From Aplectana chamaeleonis (taxonomy: Eukaryota; Nematoda; Chromadorea; Rhabditida; Cosmocercidae), in contig JAPDOI010000182.1 of assembly GCA_029168955.1 (NCBI GenBank), positions 682,001 through 746,000 on the forward strand: a stretch of 64,000 nt of DNA, written 5' to 3'. The notes below the pieces were generated by a model. It did no database searches and had not been told where the DNA came from. It worked only from the letters and a program-made list of their open reading frames with translations. The position numbers and the translations under genes are program-made. Shown here one piece after another: positions 54,781 through 64,000 of the stretch (positions within the stretch are counted from its first letter, which is position 1; each line of letters opens with the position of its first letter).

Positions 54781-56782
54781 TGTGATACATCACACCTCAC
54801 GCCGAACCCTGATTGGAGCACATTGGTATCAGGGGGGATCTCCTGAGATGGCTAACTTCCTATTAGGAGGGAAGACTCATGACTATCCCTGAGTCAGTGG
54901 GGTTCCACAAGGAGGTGTCCTATCGCCGCTACTTTTTTTGATTTATAGAATTGAACTTCCTTTGCTACTCAAAACAAGCCCACACGTTAGCATCCAAATG
55001 TTCGCTAATAATATCAAGTTGTATGGAGTTTTTGATCGCGGACATAGTGAAGCTGTACGTGCAGCTCTGAAAACATCTGTTCATAAGATTTCAGCTTAGA
55101 CTTCACACTGGGACATACCTCTCAATCTTTCGAAATCGACAGTGATGCATGTGGGCGATCCCGATGACATTGGTTACCTTGTTAATGATGTCCAACTCAG
55201 TATGCAACTCTATTAAAGATTTTGGGGTATTAGTTGATTCAAAACTGAAATTTTCTGAACATTTGGACGCTTTAGTTCGTAGAGCGTATTCCGTATTTTT
55301 TGATGATTCTTCGCAGTGTGCATAATTCTGACCCGGCGATACTTATCCGTATATACAGAGCTTACGTTTTACTGCACCTTGAATACTGCTCGCCAGTGTG
55401 GAGTCCAAAGCTCAGGGAAGATGTGCTCACTTGAAAAAGTTCAACACCTATTCACTAGAATTCTGTGGTACAGGTCTACTGGAAGCTTTGACCGTAATAA
55501 TCTGCCTAGTTATAATGTCAGGCCGCTTGACTTTGGAATGAAATCATTGGAATATCGGCGAATATTCGCAGACATTGTGTTTTGTTTTTGCGTTCTCCGA
55601 AATGAGTTGAAATTACCTGCAAGCTCTGGATCTTTATGCTTTCTTCCGCGAGATCAGGTGGGTTCAAGCTTCATTACAGGAAAATTAGCAGAAAAAGACA
55701 CTCCACTTTCTTAGGCTTTGTTTTCAACCGTTTCGCCAGATGGATTCAGAACTTTCCTTCCGGGATTCTCAACTTTCAGAATAATTCGACTTTCAAACAA
55801 CTACTGAAAAGGTTCAATCTAGCTTTTGTATTATGGAAATCTGGTGAATCATAATATATTTGGTTTATTTACTGTTCTGATTCCAGATCATATAATTCGT
55901 GTCGTCTTTGTTTTCCTATGGGCAGTGTTTCCTGAATATCCGAACTTTGGACTCATCTACTCTGGTTTTTATTATGAATATGGGCATAAATGCGGACAAT
56001 CTTATGGTGGTTCATTTCACATGGCGATGGCACTCTTCCGTTCAGATATTGACACAAATATTTACTGTATTGTTGCTGCATAGTACTGATCTTTAGCCTA
56101 TGTACGTCCTAAATATGAGCCATTTTTTAATTTTCATTGTTGTTGTCCTGTCGAGTCGCTACTCGAATTCCGTTCTGTGCACTTTCGTTCAGCGTTTCTG
56201 TCAAAAGTATTGAATTGTGGTATTTCGTTACCATGCTTTCTGAAACTATTTTGATGAATCATTTTTGCGTGCCACAGGCTACTTAGCCACTTACCGGTCC
56301 CATGTGGGATGCCAGTAAACCCATGTTCCGAAGATCCGGTAGGTAACAATGTGCCATAGCTGACTAGCACGGTCAAGATTAGCTCAGCTGGTATGCATTC
56401 TGAGCACTTACTTAGCTACACCTTGCGGTTATATGTGGCTTTATATGAGATGCGCACACCCATTTCAAACCTTCAGCGGTTCACGCGTCCTTATCCCGGG
56501 GGTGGTTGCTGTGGCTCAATTCGCTTCTGTTTATTTCCGTTTCAATGGCTTGTTCAACTAATTTTCTTTCTGTTTTTGTTTGTCTCATTCTTCCTAGCTT
56601 TCTTCTGAAAGTTCATTCGCTGCTTCACTGTGATTCTTATTTACTCTCCGTTATGGTACGTTCAACTGTTTTTTCCCTTCTGTGTTTATTGATCTGACCT
56701 TCCTGGATTTTGCCATTGTTCCTTTTTTTTCAAGTTTTTGATTTGGTGCGTTCGTTTGAACGTAGATAATAAATAAATAAAA
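54781..56782 (+). pseudogene. Decayed non-LTR reverse transcriptase, 3' part
   Basis: After the CCCTC duplication the frame gives SGVPQGGVLSPLLF (54898-54939) and FANNIKLYGV (around 55000), where FADD has become FANN. After a stop it reads LNLSKSTVMH, then with shifts LHLEYCSPVWSPKL, LEKVQHLFTRIL and RRIFADIVFCF to about 55850, a typical C-terminal connection of jockey/CR1-type elements. Several stops and shifts make it inactive. The 3' region runs on to a short TAATAAATAAATAAAAA tail at about 56766-56782, which is probably the element's 3' end. Confidence 0.8.
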
Positions 56783-57012
56783 AGTCGCGAAATCGCGAAT
56801 TTTTGTCATACCTCGGCCAAAAGTGCTCCGTTAGAGCAATTATGGACATATTTCGAATCAGCATCGAGAGCTATTTCTTTTGAGCTCTCGTATGTCTTAC
56901 GGCAAAACAAGGCGTATAGGGCTAACACAATCAATCGAGTTGTCAGAAGGAAAATTCAAGTATTCTGTGGTTATTTGACGTAATGCCACGTCCACCTCAA
57001 CTGATAGACAAC
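56783..57012 (-). repeat. Dispersed repeat R, copy 2, second half
   Basis: Reverse-oriented match to 840-1085. It continues, after the element at 57013-60290, with the first half of R at 60291-60480. Confidence 0.75.
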
Positions 57013-57035
57013 AGCTTCTCAGGAATTCCCCGTTA

Positions 57036-57230
57036 TCACCTGGAGGTCTCCAGCAGGTCGTGGGGCGGAGTCATGCGCCACCACATCCTCACGACCTCCA
57101 GGTCACATGCCAGAGAACTCGAGGTGACATGATCCCAAGTCACCTCGAGGTCTCTGGCATGTCACCTGGAGGTCGTGAGGGTGTCGTGGGGCATGACCGC
57201 GCCCCACGACCTGCTGGTGACCTCCAGGTG
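57036..57230. repeat. Palindrome of AGGTGAC/GTCACCT blocks
   Basis: The arms are centred near 57131 (CATGCCAGAGAACTCGAGGT and its inverse; CGTGGGGC and GCCCCACG). It forms the left subterminal part of the surrounding element. A plus-strand frame at 57060-57260 results from it. Confidence 0.8.
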
Positions 57231-58419
57231 ACAACAACCAATTTCTTTCCCTTATTTTAGTGTTCACATCACTACCTGAAGGTCACCTCCAGGTGACAAA
57301 AACTAATTCCCTCCCCTATCTTTGCGTTTACACTATACGATATGCCGCTTTTGAACCGATCATTTTATCATGAAAATTTATTACAATAGCACGATAAAAA
57401 CTTGGAAAATTGATTTTTCACTCATCCGAAGTACACTGCGATGTATAATCATAGCAACACCTTCAAAATAGGAGTATCATATGTTGGATTGAAGTTTTAG
57501 ATATTGGAGAGAGTTTCCATGCTTTGTGCCACGACGAAAGCGATGGCTCAAGTGGTATGACCACAAGTTACCCATTTCGCGCTTTGTTATAGAGAAAAGC
57601 TTGCATTTCGCGCGACGCATAAGTATAGCAGCACTTGAGAAACATGGAACCTGCCCTCCCGACGATCGTTTGAAACCTTCCTCGCACTGGAGAGTGCGTT
57701 AAAAATTATAGGTGAGGGTTCTTCTCTGAAATTCACTGTGGGACCACAGCTGGGCCCACACCTAAGAAATGGAAAGACGCGAAATTGTCGCAGACCCACA
57801 CCAAGAAAATTTTCTTCAAAGGCTTTTCCCAGGGTGCAAAAGGTCTCAAACGGTAGGGAGCGTAGTTTCTTAAAACTAAGATTTTTCGGGCCCTATCTTA
57901 GAACTCAAGTTACTGCAGTTTTTAAACCCCAAATTATGTTCGTAGACTTGGAAGTTTTTCACTTTCTTCCGCTATCTATGTAGCGGTCTTCGGCGTTCAT
58001 CTAATACGGTGAAAGTCTGTAGACAGAGTAAATCGACTACGCCGGACTCAAATATCCGACTGTCATCACTTTTATACGAATTCGGTTTTCGAATAATTCG
58101 AAAATCGGCCTTTTTCAAAGATTCGGTTTTCCGGACTATTCGGACACTGGTATTTTTCGGATATTCGGTTTTGGATTATTCGGAAATTGGCACTTTATGA
58201 ATATAGTCGAAGTTTTCATTTGAATTCGCGAACAAATAAACTTTTCCAATCGGCTGTCGAATCAATAATCGAATTTGTCACTCGGCTTTTGAGTCAGTCC
58301 GAAAGCAAAGGCTTTCGCCTTCTCCTTTACTTTTTGAAAAAATAATCATAGCTAACACCCTCCTTCTCTTTTTAATATTAAATGAAGCTGTTGAATAGGG
58401 AAGCAAAAAGAGTATTCAC

Positions 58420-58917
58420 TATATCGAAAGTACAATACCGCTCGTAGGATTTGGTCAGAAAATGAGCGAGGTCGGGTTTTTGCGTCTTTTTTGTATAACT
58501 CGCTTTAAAGTCAACCTTGAGCGAAACTAGGAAGATATTCATGATCCTGGCGTTGAGGGCTATCCGAAGGTATAGCCTTTGTCGAAAATTCATGGAGAAC
58601 CATGAAAATTTCGCAATCAAGTAACTCTCTAGATAGGGTAAAAATATGGAAACGCAGACGGAGACGGTAGCGCCCCATCCCTCGTGGTACCGTAATCACA
58701 AATCTGCCTTACAGCGAAACTTTTTTAGTTCTCAATAAAACCACCACAAGAGTTGAAACAATGGGTAGCCCTCGGCGCCAGAATCATGAATATCTTCCTA
58801 GTTTCGCTAAAAGTTGAGTTTGGAGCGAGTTATACAGAAAAGACGAAAAAGACGCGAAAACCCGACCTCGCTCGCTTTCTTACCAAATCCAATGAGCGGT
58901 ATTGTATACGCATCGGT
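58420..58917. repeat. Fold-back repeat
   Basis: AGTACAATACCGCTCGTAGG ... ATCATGATCCTGGCG-type sequence at 58420-58562 is inverted at 58772-58917 (CAGAATCATGAATATCTTCC ... GGTATTGTATAC). The pair flanks a 200-base centre. A second hairpin at 58925-59085 (CAAGAAAAAACG / CGTTTTTTCTTG, GGCGGTTTAAA / TTTAAACCGCC-like) adjoins it. Confidence 0.75.
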
Positions 58918-59296
58918 ACGTATGGTTCTATCCGCGGCCTGTTTCCTCAAGAAAAAACGTATAAATTCAAATCGCGGCTGGCGTGGCGGTTTAAATCTCA
59001 ATCTCTGAGAATTAAACCGCCGCGCCAGCCGTGGTTTGAATTTAAACGTTTTTTCTTGAGGACACAGGCCACGGACCCAACTATACATGCGTCAAATAAT
59101 GCATACAATTGCTTCTCATCATTCAACTCCAGTTGCAAGTAAATATAAAATATCACAAAATTTCGGAATAGATCGGCAATATGCGTCAGTACGCACTATA
59201 CTTGTTCCGAATCGAGCAATCGGATGAGCATCCGACTGTTTCAGTCGGATAAAAAAGTCGACCTTCAATTCGAAAAGTCGGTTATTTGAAAAAAAA

Positions 59297-59552
59297 ATGC
59301 GATATCCGACTATAGTCGAAGAGTCGAATATTCGAAAAAGTGGTATATCCGACTAAAGTGGTAAACTCGAATATTCGAGAAAGTGCGATATCTGACTACA
59401 GTCGAAAAGTCAAATTTTCGAAAAAGTGTTATATCCGTCTACAGTCGAAAAGTCGAATATTCGGAAAAATGCGATATCCGACTACGGTCAAAAAGTCGAA
59501 TATTCGAAAAAGTCCGATATCCGATTATAGTCGAAAAGTCGGATATTCGAAA
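59297..59552. repeat. Tandem array of a 42-45 bp unit
   Basis: About six units, each containing AAGTCGAATATTCGAAAAAG and GCGATATCCGACTA with small changes. AATATTCG words also surround the array (58080-58200 and 59650-59780), so the unit probably arose from a longer repeat. Frames through it are repetitive. Confidence 0.8.
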
Positions 59553-60290
59553 TGAATTTGATTTGAACTTGACGCACAATTTGCTAGTGGAGCAATGGAA
59601 TATTCTCGAAAGTCTGTTGATTAGATAGAAGAAGTCGACCTTCGAATTTATTCGATTGTTTATGTAAATTTTCGAATATTCGGGTTTCGCAGAAATCGGA
59701 AAATGGAAATTTTGAATAATTCGAAAATTGGCATTTTTTGAATGTTTTATTTTTTCAGTCTTTCCGGAATTTACGTTTCTCGAATATAGAAATTTTCGGA
59801 TGATCAGAGGCGACTTTTTGAGTCGAATGATTTTTTCAAATAGTTTAATTCAGTCGAAGTGTAGTGCATACAGTGTGAAATCACGATAGAGAACACCCCA
59901 TTAAATCAATTTCTCAACTACTGCGAATAACTCTACGACTATTATGACAAAACAGGAGACGAAAACACACATGATAAAAAAGAAGAAAGGAGAGGCATAA
60001 AACCAAAATTCAACAAAATTTCCAAAAGGTCTGACTGTCTGCGCCCTCCCACACTCTGCCTGACTCTCGCCGTCTGTGACGCCTACGATTGGCTTGTCGC
60101 GGTCTCACCACATCAGAACATGTTAAATGTTGCGAAATAAGCCGCGTCACCTCGAGGTCACAACAGTAAGTGCAAAATGTGACGAAATTTGGCTTCGAGG
60201 TGACAACTGGAGGTTTATTGCCCTCCATGTCACGACAGGAACGAGTTGTGGGCTCCAGGTGACAACCGGGAATTCCTGAGTTAATAAACT

Positions 60291-60480
60291 GTCCGACGCC
60301 GACTGACTTTTTCTGCGAAGTTTCGGTTTTTTGAATTTCTAAACTCGAATATTTCACCAGTTCTACAGCCACAAGGCTCCTCTTGCTTAGATTTACAAAC
60401 AGTAGCAATGTTTTTCATCAAATGTGTCTGAATCCATCCATGGTGGAAAACTCGGAGAAAACTTAGGCCGTGAAAAGAAG
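60291..60480 (-). repeat. Dispersed repeat R, copy 2, first half
   Basis: Reverse-oriented match to 626-830, including TCTGCGAAGTTTCGG and AGGCCGTGAAAA. It is followed at 60484-60715 by a forward copy of the second half of R, so R here appears as a partial inverted dimer. Confidence 0.75.
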
Positions 60481-60824
60481 GGAAAATAATTACCACAAAA
60501 TACTTGAATTTTCCTTTCGCCAACTCGATTGATTGTGTTAGCCCTGAATGCCTTGTTTTGCCGTAAGGCATACAAGAGCTCAAAAGAAAGAGCTCTCGGT
60601 GCTGATTCGAAATATGTATATACATATGTCCTTCATTGCTCGAATGGAGCACTTTGGGCCGAGTTACGAGGAAAAGTCGCGATCTCGAAAAAAATTTTGG
60701 AGTAAATTAGTGCGGGTATTGTATACTCCAACAAAACAGCGACCGCGCCCTGCTAGTTATAACTGTAATGGAAGCTTTGGAAAGGTTTGACCTTTTCTTT
60801 AATTTATTCCTCCAATGACATACT

Positions 60825-61047
60825 CTGAGAGCTTTGGCCGAGATATAGCAGCGAAATAGTCGAGAAATAACCAACCAAGCCGTAGCGGCTCCTGATGGGC
60901 GATTTCTCGGCTATTTTGTGGCCATTTCTCGGTTTTTTCGAAGATCTTTCGCGGCCAATGCTCGGCTGAGACCACTTTGTCCGCAAAATAATGTGTTGCG
61001 ACGAGCAGGCATTTCGCGGCTAATTCTCGGTCAAAACTCTCAGAGTA
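60825..61047. repeat. Hairpin repeat with GGCCGAGATATAGC ends
   Basis: ACTCTGAGAGCTTTGGCCGAGA at the left is inverted at the right (CTCGGTCAAAACTCTCAGAG). The interior repeats TTTCTCGGCTA-type words. A shorter relative lies at 43062-43175. Confidence 0.7.
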
Positions 61048-61109
61048 ACCCATACGTAAAACTTTTAATTTGATCACATCGATACCGCTCATCGAAACTG
61101 AGCCATTTT

Positions 61110-62215
61110 TTTGCTACGGTCTACTTTGGCTGGTCGGAGACAGCCGGTTGCAGGGGAACTTCCCCCCAAATCGAGGGGAGGCGGAGAGGACCTCCGGCTA
61201 GCAGGTCTTCCCTTGTTCTCCCGATCGCCAGTCTTCCCCAAGCTGTCGCAACCCAACACCCATTGTGGTGCGCGCGAAGCGCGCACAAGATTTAGCTTTA
61301 ACTCGCCCACGCGCAACTCTGCGATTACGAAACCGGCGTTCGGGGTGACTGTGGAAATGCGGTTTTTTCTCCATTGGAAAGAGCGTAAAAAGTTGGGGTA
61401 TTCACCCAAAGATGGTTTGGAATGGTTTCTTGGCGCTCGAGAAAAATGGCGAAAACCACGTGATTTTGATCGAAAAACTGTTAATCTTCTTTTTTTTTCA
61501 GACGGCGTTCACGATCTTGTTGCAGCACTTAAAATTGAGCTAGGAAGCTAATTTTTTGGCAGGAGGCTAGAAATGGATGCAGCTAGCTCCCAGGACGCCG
61601 CAGAAAGAGACGATTATAGTTTGCCACCGGCACAAAATTCTCGCTCAGGAATTATCCTGTTAAAATAGCGCTCTGGCCTATTGAGGCAAGTTGAAACCTG
61701 TTTTACGTGTACTATGTCAAGATGCGTATGAACATAGACAAGTTTAGACAAAGGTATTAACAATGTTGCTGGTATAAAAGGCTCCTCATCTCACCGTGTG
61801 CCTCAGTCGGCTCTCTGGAGCCGGACCTGGAAGGTGGCCTTAGTCACTTTCCAGAAGATCCACCGGATACCGGAGGATAACTTTTGTCGCCGAGAGGGTA
61901 TCCCCACGGCTCGGGGGGGGGGAGGTGGTACCCAAGTATGGGCCCATATCCCAACGGTTTGCAGTGGGGTGGACCCCACTGCGAACAGTGGTGGTGGGGT
62001 CACCCCCACCTCCCGTTAGGATCACAGCAGGGGTGATCCTTGTGGGATGGTTTCTTGGCCTCGAGAAAAATGGAGAAAAGCACGTGATTTTGGTCGAAAA
62101 ACTGCTAATCTCCTTTTTTTTCGGACGGCATTCACGATCTTGTTGCAACACTTAAAATTTAGCTAGGAAATTTTTTGGCAGGAGGCTGGAAATGGGTGCA
62201 GCTAGCTCCTATTCA
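61110..62215. repeat. Pair of direct repeats around a GC-rich segment
   Basis: 61425-61590 and 62045-62215 match closely (ATGGTTTCTTGG, AAAAACTG.TAATCT, CAGCTAGCTCC). Between them a GC-rich segment (61795-62035) has G runs and GGTGGGGTCACCCCCACC. A 146-codon frame at 61111-61551 covers the first copy but has no recognised domain. Confidence 0.6.
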
Positions 62216-62419
62216 ATGTTGGAACTGAAAGCTCAAATTTAGCGGAACCTCAAAATTGAGGGCCAAGACGGGTAAAAACATGTAAACATGTTATTGTAAA
62301 CCATCCGACGCTCACTAAACTTTAAAAATGAACTAATGAAAATCAACACAGCTAATGATAGACTTCCGCCCAGCATTTCTTCCTCTTTGAGACGGTTGGT
62401 GTGAATAGAGGATTTGAGG

Positions 62420-62690
62420 AGTGCGCGGGCCCCCAGTGGGAATACGCAGGATGCCGTACAAAGTGTGCGGGACCTCAGTGGGAGTGCGCAGGACGCCGTA
62501 GAGAACGTACGGCACCCAGTGGGAATGCTCAGGACGCCATAAAAGTCTGCGGAACCTCAGTGGTAATGCGCAGGACGCCGTAGAAAGTGTGCGGGATCCC
62601 AGTGGGAAAGCGCATGACGCCGCAAAAACTGTACGGGACCCCACTGGAAGTGCGCACGATGCCGTAAAACGTGTACGGGACCTCAGTAGG
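62420..62690. repeat. Minisatellite, about 39-bp unit, about seven copies
   Basis: Units contain GGACCTCAGTGGGAATGCGC and AGGACGCCGTA with scattered substitutions. There are no spacers of unique sequence, so this is not a CRISPR array. Frames on both strands are repetitive by origin. Confidence 0.88.
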
Positions 62691-62875
62691 AAAGAAAGGG
62701 TCGTTTTTTATGTCTGCGGGCCACAATTTTTAGGAGTTATAGTCGTCCGACCACACCGATCGGTAATAATTTAATTATTTCCCGTAGGCAAAAGCTTTCA
62801 TAAAAGGTTTTGCCTCTCCAGAATAGGAATCGCTAAGCAAAAATCAGGTCAGAAAGGGAACCTTTGGGAAAATAT

Positions 62876-63800
62876 ATGAAATTTCCAAAAGTTTAGCTTC
62901 CTGGCAAAAGTAATGATTTGGCAATGTTATAACTACAAGAAATATAGAAGTTGACAAAATAAAATTTAAAAAAACAACTCGAAATAAGTTTGAAAATGAT
63001 TTGGCACAAAATAACCAGAAGTAATGAAAAACTGGGAAATGTAGTGAAATGACCAAAACCGGATTTGGCGGTCATCCATAGGCCAACTTTTGATAAGTAG
63101 TGACTGACGAGGGATTACATTTTACATGATTTGGCACAAAATAACCAGAAGTAATGAAAAACTGGGAAATGTAGTGAAATGACCAAAACCGGATTTGGCG
63201 GTCATCCATAGGCCAACTTTGATAAGTAGTGACTGACGAGGGATTACATTTTACATGATTTGGCACAAAATAACCAGAAGTAATGAAAAACTGGGAAATG
63301 TAGTGAAATGACCAAAACCGGATTTGGCGGTCATCCATAGGCCAACTTTTGATAAGTAGTGACTGACGAGGGATTACATTTTACAAGATTCTCCGTTAAA
63401 CTTATCAAAGCTAAATCAAGCGCGCAAGGGAAACCGTAAAACATTTCATTGAAGCTGTAATGCGGAAATCAGCATAGGTCAAGCTATGTGAACGTTACGC
63501 TCAAATCCGATAAGCGCTTGATTTCGCTTTGATAAGTTTAACGGAGAATCTTGTAAAATTCAATCCCTCGTCAGTCACTACTTATCAAAAGTTGGCCTAT
63601 GAATGACCGCCAAATCCGGTTTTGGTCATTTCACTACATTTCCCAGTTTTTCATTACTTCTGGTTATTTTGTGCCAAATCATTTTCAAACATTTTTCGAG
63701 TTGTTTTTTTAAATTTTATTTTGTCAACTTCTATATTTCTAGTAGTTATAACATTGCCAAATCATTACTTTTGCCAGGAAGCTAAACTTTTGAAAATTGG
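62876..63800. repeat. Inverted-repeat element with a tripled 130-bp unit in one arm
   Basis: The outer arm 62876-62996 (AAGTTTAGCTTCCTGGCAAA) is inverted at 63700-63800. The next unit, TGATTTGGCACAAAATAACC to GGATTACATTTTACA, occurs three times in tandem on the left (from about 62997, 63127 and 63256) but once on the right (63540-63690). The centre is a hairpin, CTCCGTTAAACTTATCAAAG / CTTTGATAAGTTTAACGGAG (63391-63550). Confidence 0.85.
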
Positions 63801-64000
63801 TCTTTGATTGACCAAAAGTCAGCTTGCCGAAATTCGCTGTTTCCAACAGTTTCCTGTTATTCAGAAGCAGTAAAGCCAAAAATATTCACCTTTGACGAAA
63901 TGTTACAGAGAAGCTTGTTATCTCCCCTGATAATCTGGACAGATATACCTTACACCGTCCTTGAGTGGCAGGTCTGCTCCCTCAACTTCCGAAGTGCGAG

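Larger units (their letters stand above)
57013..60290. mobile_element. Inverted-repeat element inside repeat R (3.3 kb)
   Basis: CTCAGGAATTCCCCGTTATCACCTGGAG at the left is inverted at the right as CCAGGTGACAACCGGGAATTCCTGAG. It separates two halves of repeat R that are contiguous at 626-1085. Subterminal blocks (CTCCAGGTGAC, ACCTCGAGGTGAC) recur at both ends. The interior has its own palindromes and a tandem array. No transposase frame was recognised. Confidence 0.65.

Noticed and set aside
61111..61551. 146-codon frame as a gene
   Set aside because: It covers one member of a direct repeat pair and is not maintained in the second copy at 62045-62215.
62420..62690. Regular short repeats as a CRISPR array
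   Set aside because: There are no unique spacers, units vary, no cas genes are present and the genome is animal. It is a minisatellite.

Overview
The window is animal DNA and most likely comes from a nematode. The evidence is one host gene split by introns, non-LTR retrotransposons of CR1-like and RTE type, a gag-bearing LTR element, and very dense short DNA transposons. The species assignment is inference. There are no operons, CRISPR arrays or bacterial genes. Host coding sequence is sparse. The only gene I trust is the 5' part of a short-chain dehydrogenase/reductase on the minus strand (exons 5087-5224, 4743-4826 and 1328-1450), which runs off the left edge. A possible terminal exon lies at 8124-8185 and a decayed Wnt-like exon at 12822-12956.

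Almost everything else is mobile DNA, much of it nested. From 1 to 25 kb there are many MITEs. One group starts AGGCA and is flanked by TTAA. A hAT-like group starts CAGGG and has 8-bp target duplications. A third group is flanked by TA, and there are several fold-back palindromes. From 25.76 to 31.28 kb a single AGGCAGGG-type element holds a CR1-like insertion with an inverted 5' end. That insertion was itself entered by a hAT-like element, which carries further MITEs, and by a palindromic tRNA-derived SINE composite. From 31.93 to 38.02 kb a TTAA-flanked element (E1) was entered by a nearly intact 3.4-kb CR1-like element. That CR1-like element was then entered by a second copy of the same TTAA family (E2).

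A nearly full-length RTE lies at 39,698-42,930 with a 13-bp target duplication. It is broken by one frameshift and one stop. A decayed second non-LTR reverse transcriptase starts near 43.26 kb and resumes at 54.78 kb. It was split by a 9.37-kb LTR element (45,408-54,775) with 936-bp LTRs and a CCCTC duplication. That element encodes a gag-like zinc-knuckle protein but has no recognisable pol. It is studded on one strand with the hexamer CCGCGT. From 56.8 kb to the end there are fold-back elements, inverted repeats and minisatellites.

The window therefore works as a dated stack of insertions. Because many insertions carry exact target duplications, empty and filled sites can be compared within the window. 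Counts and identities below were made by eye, and family names rest on termini, target-site length and protein motifs only.
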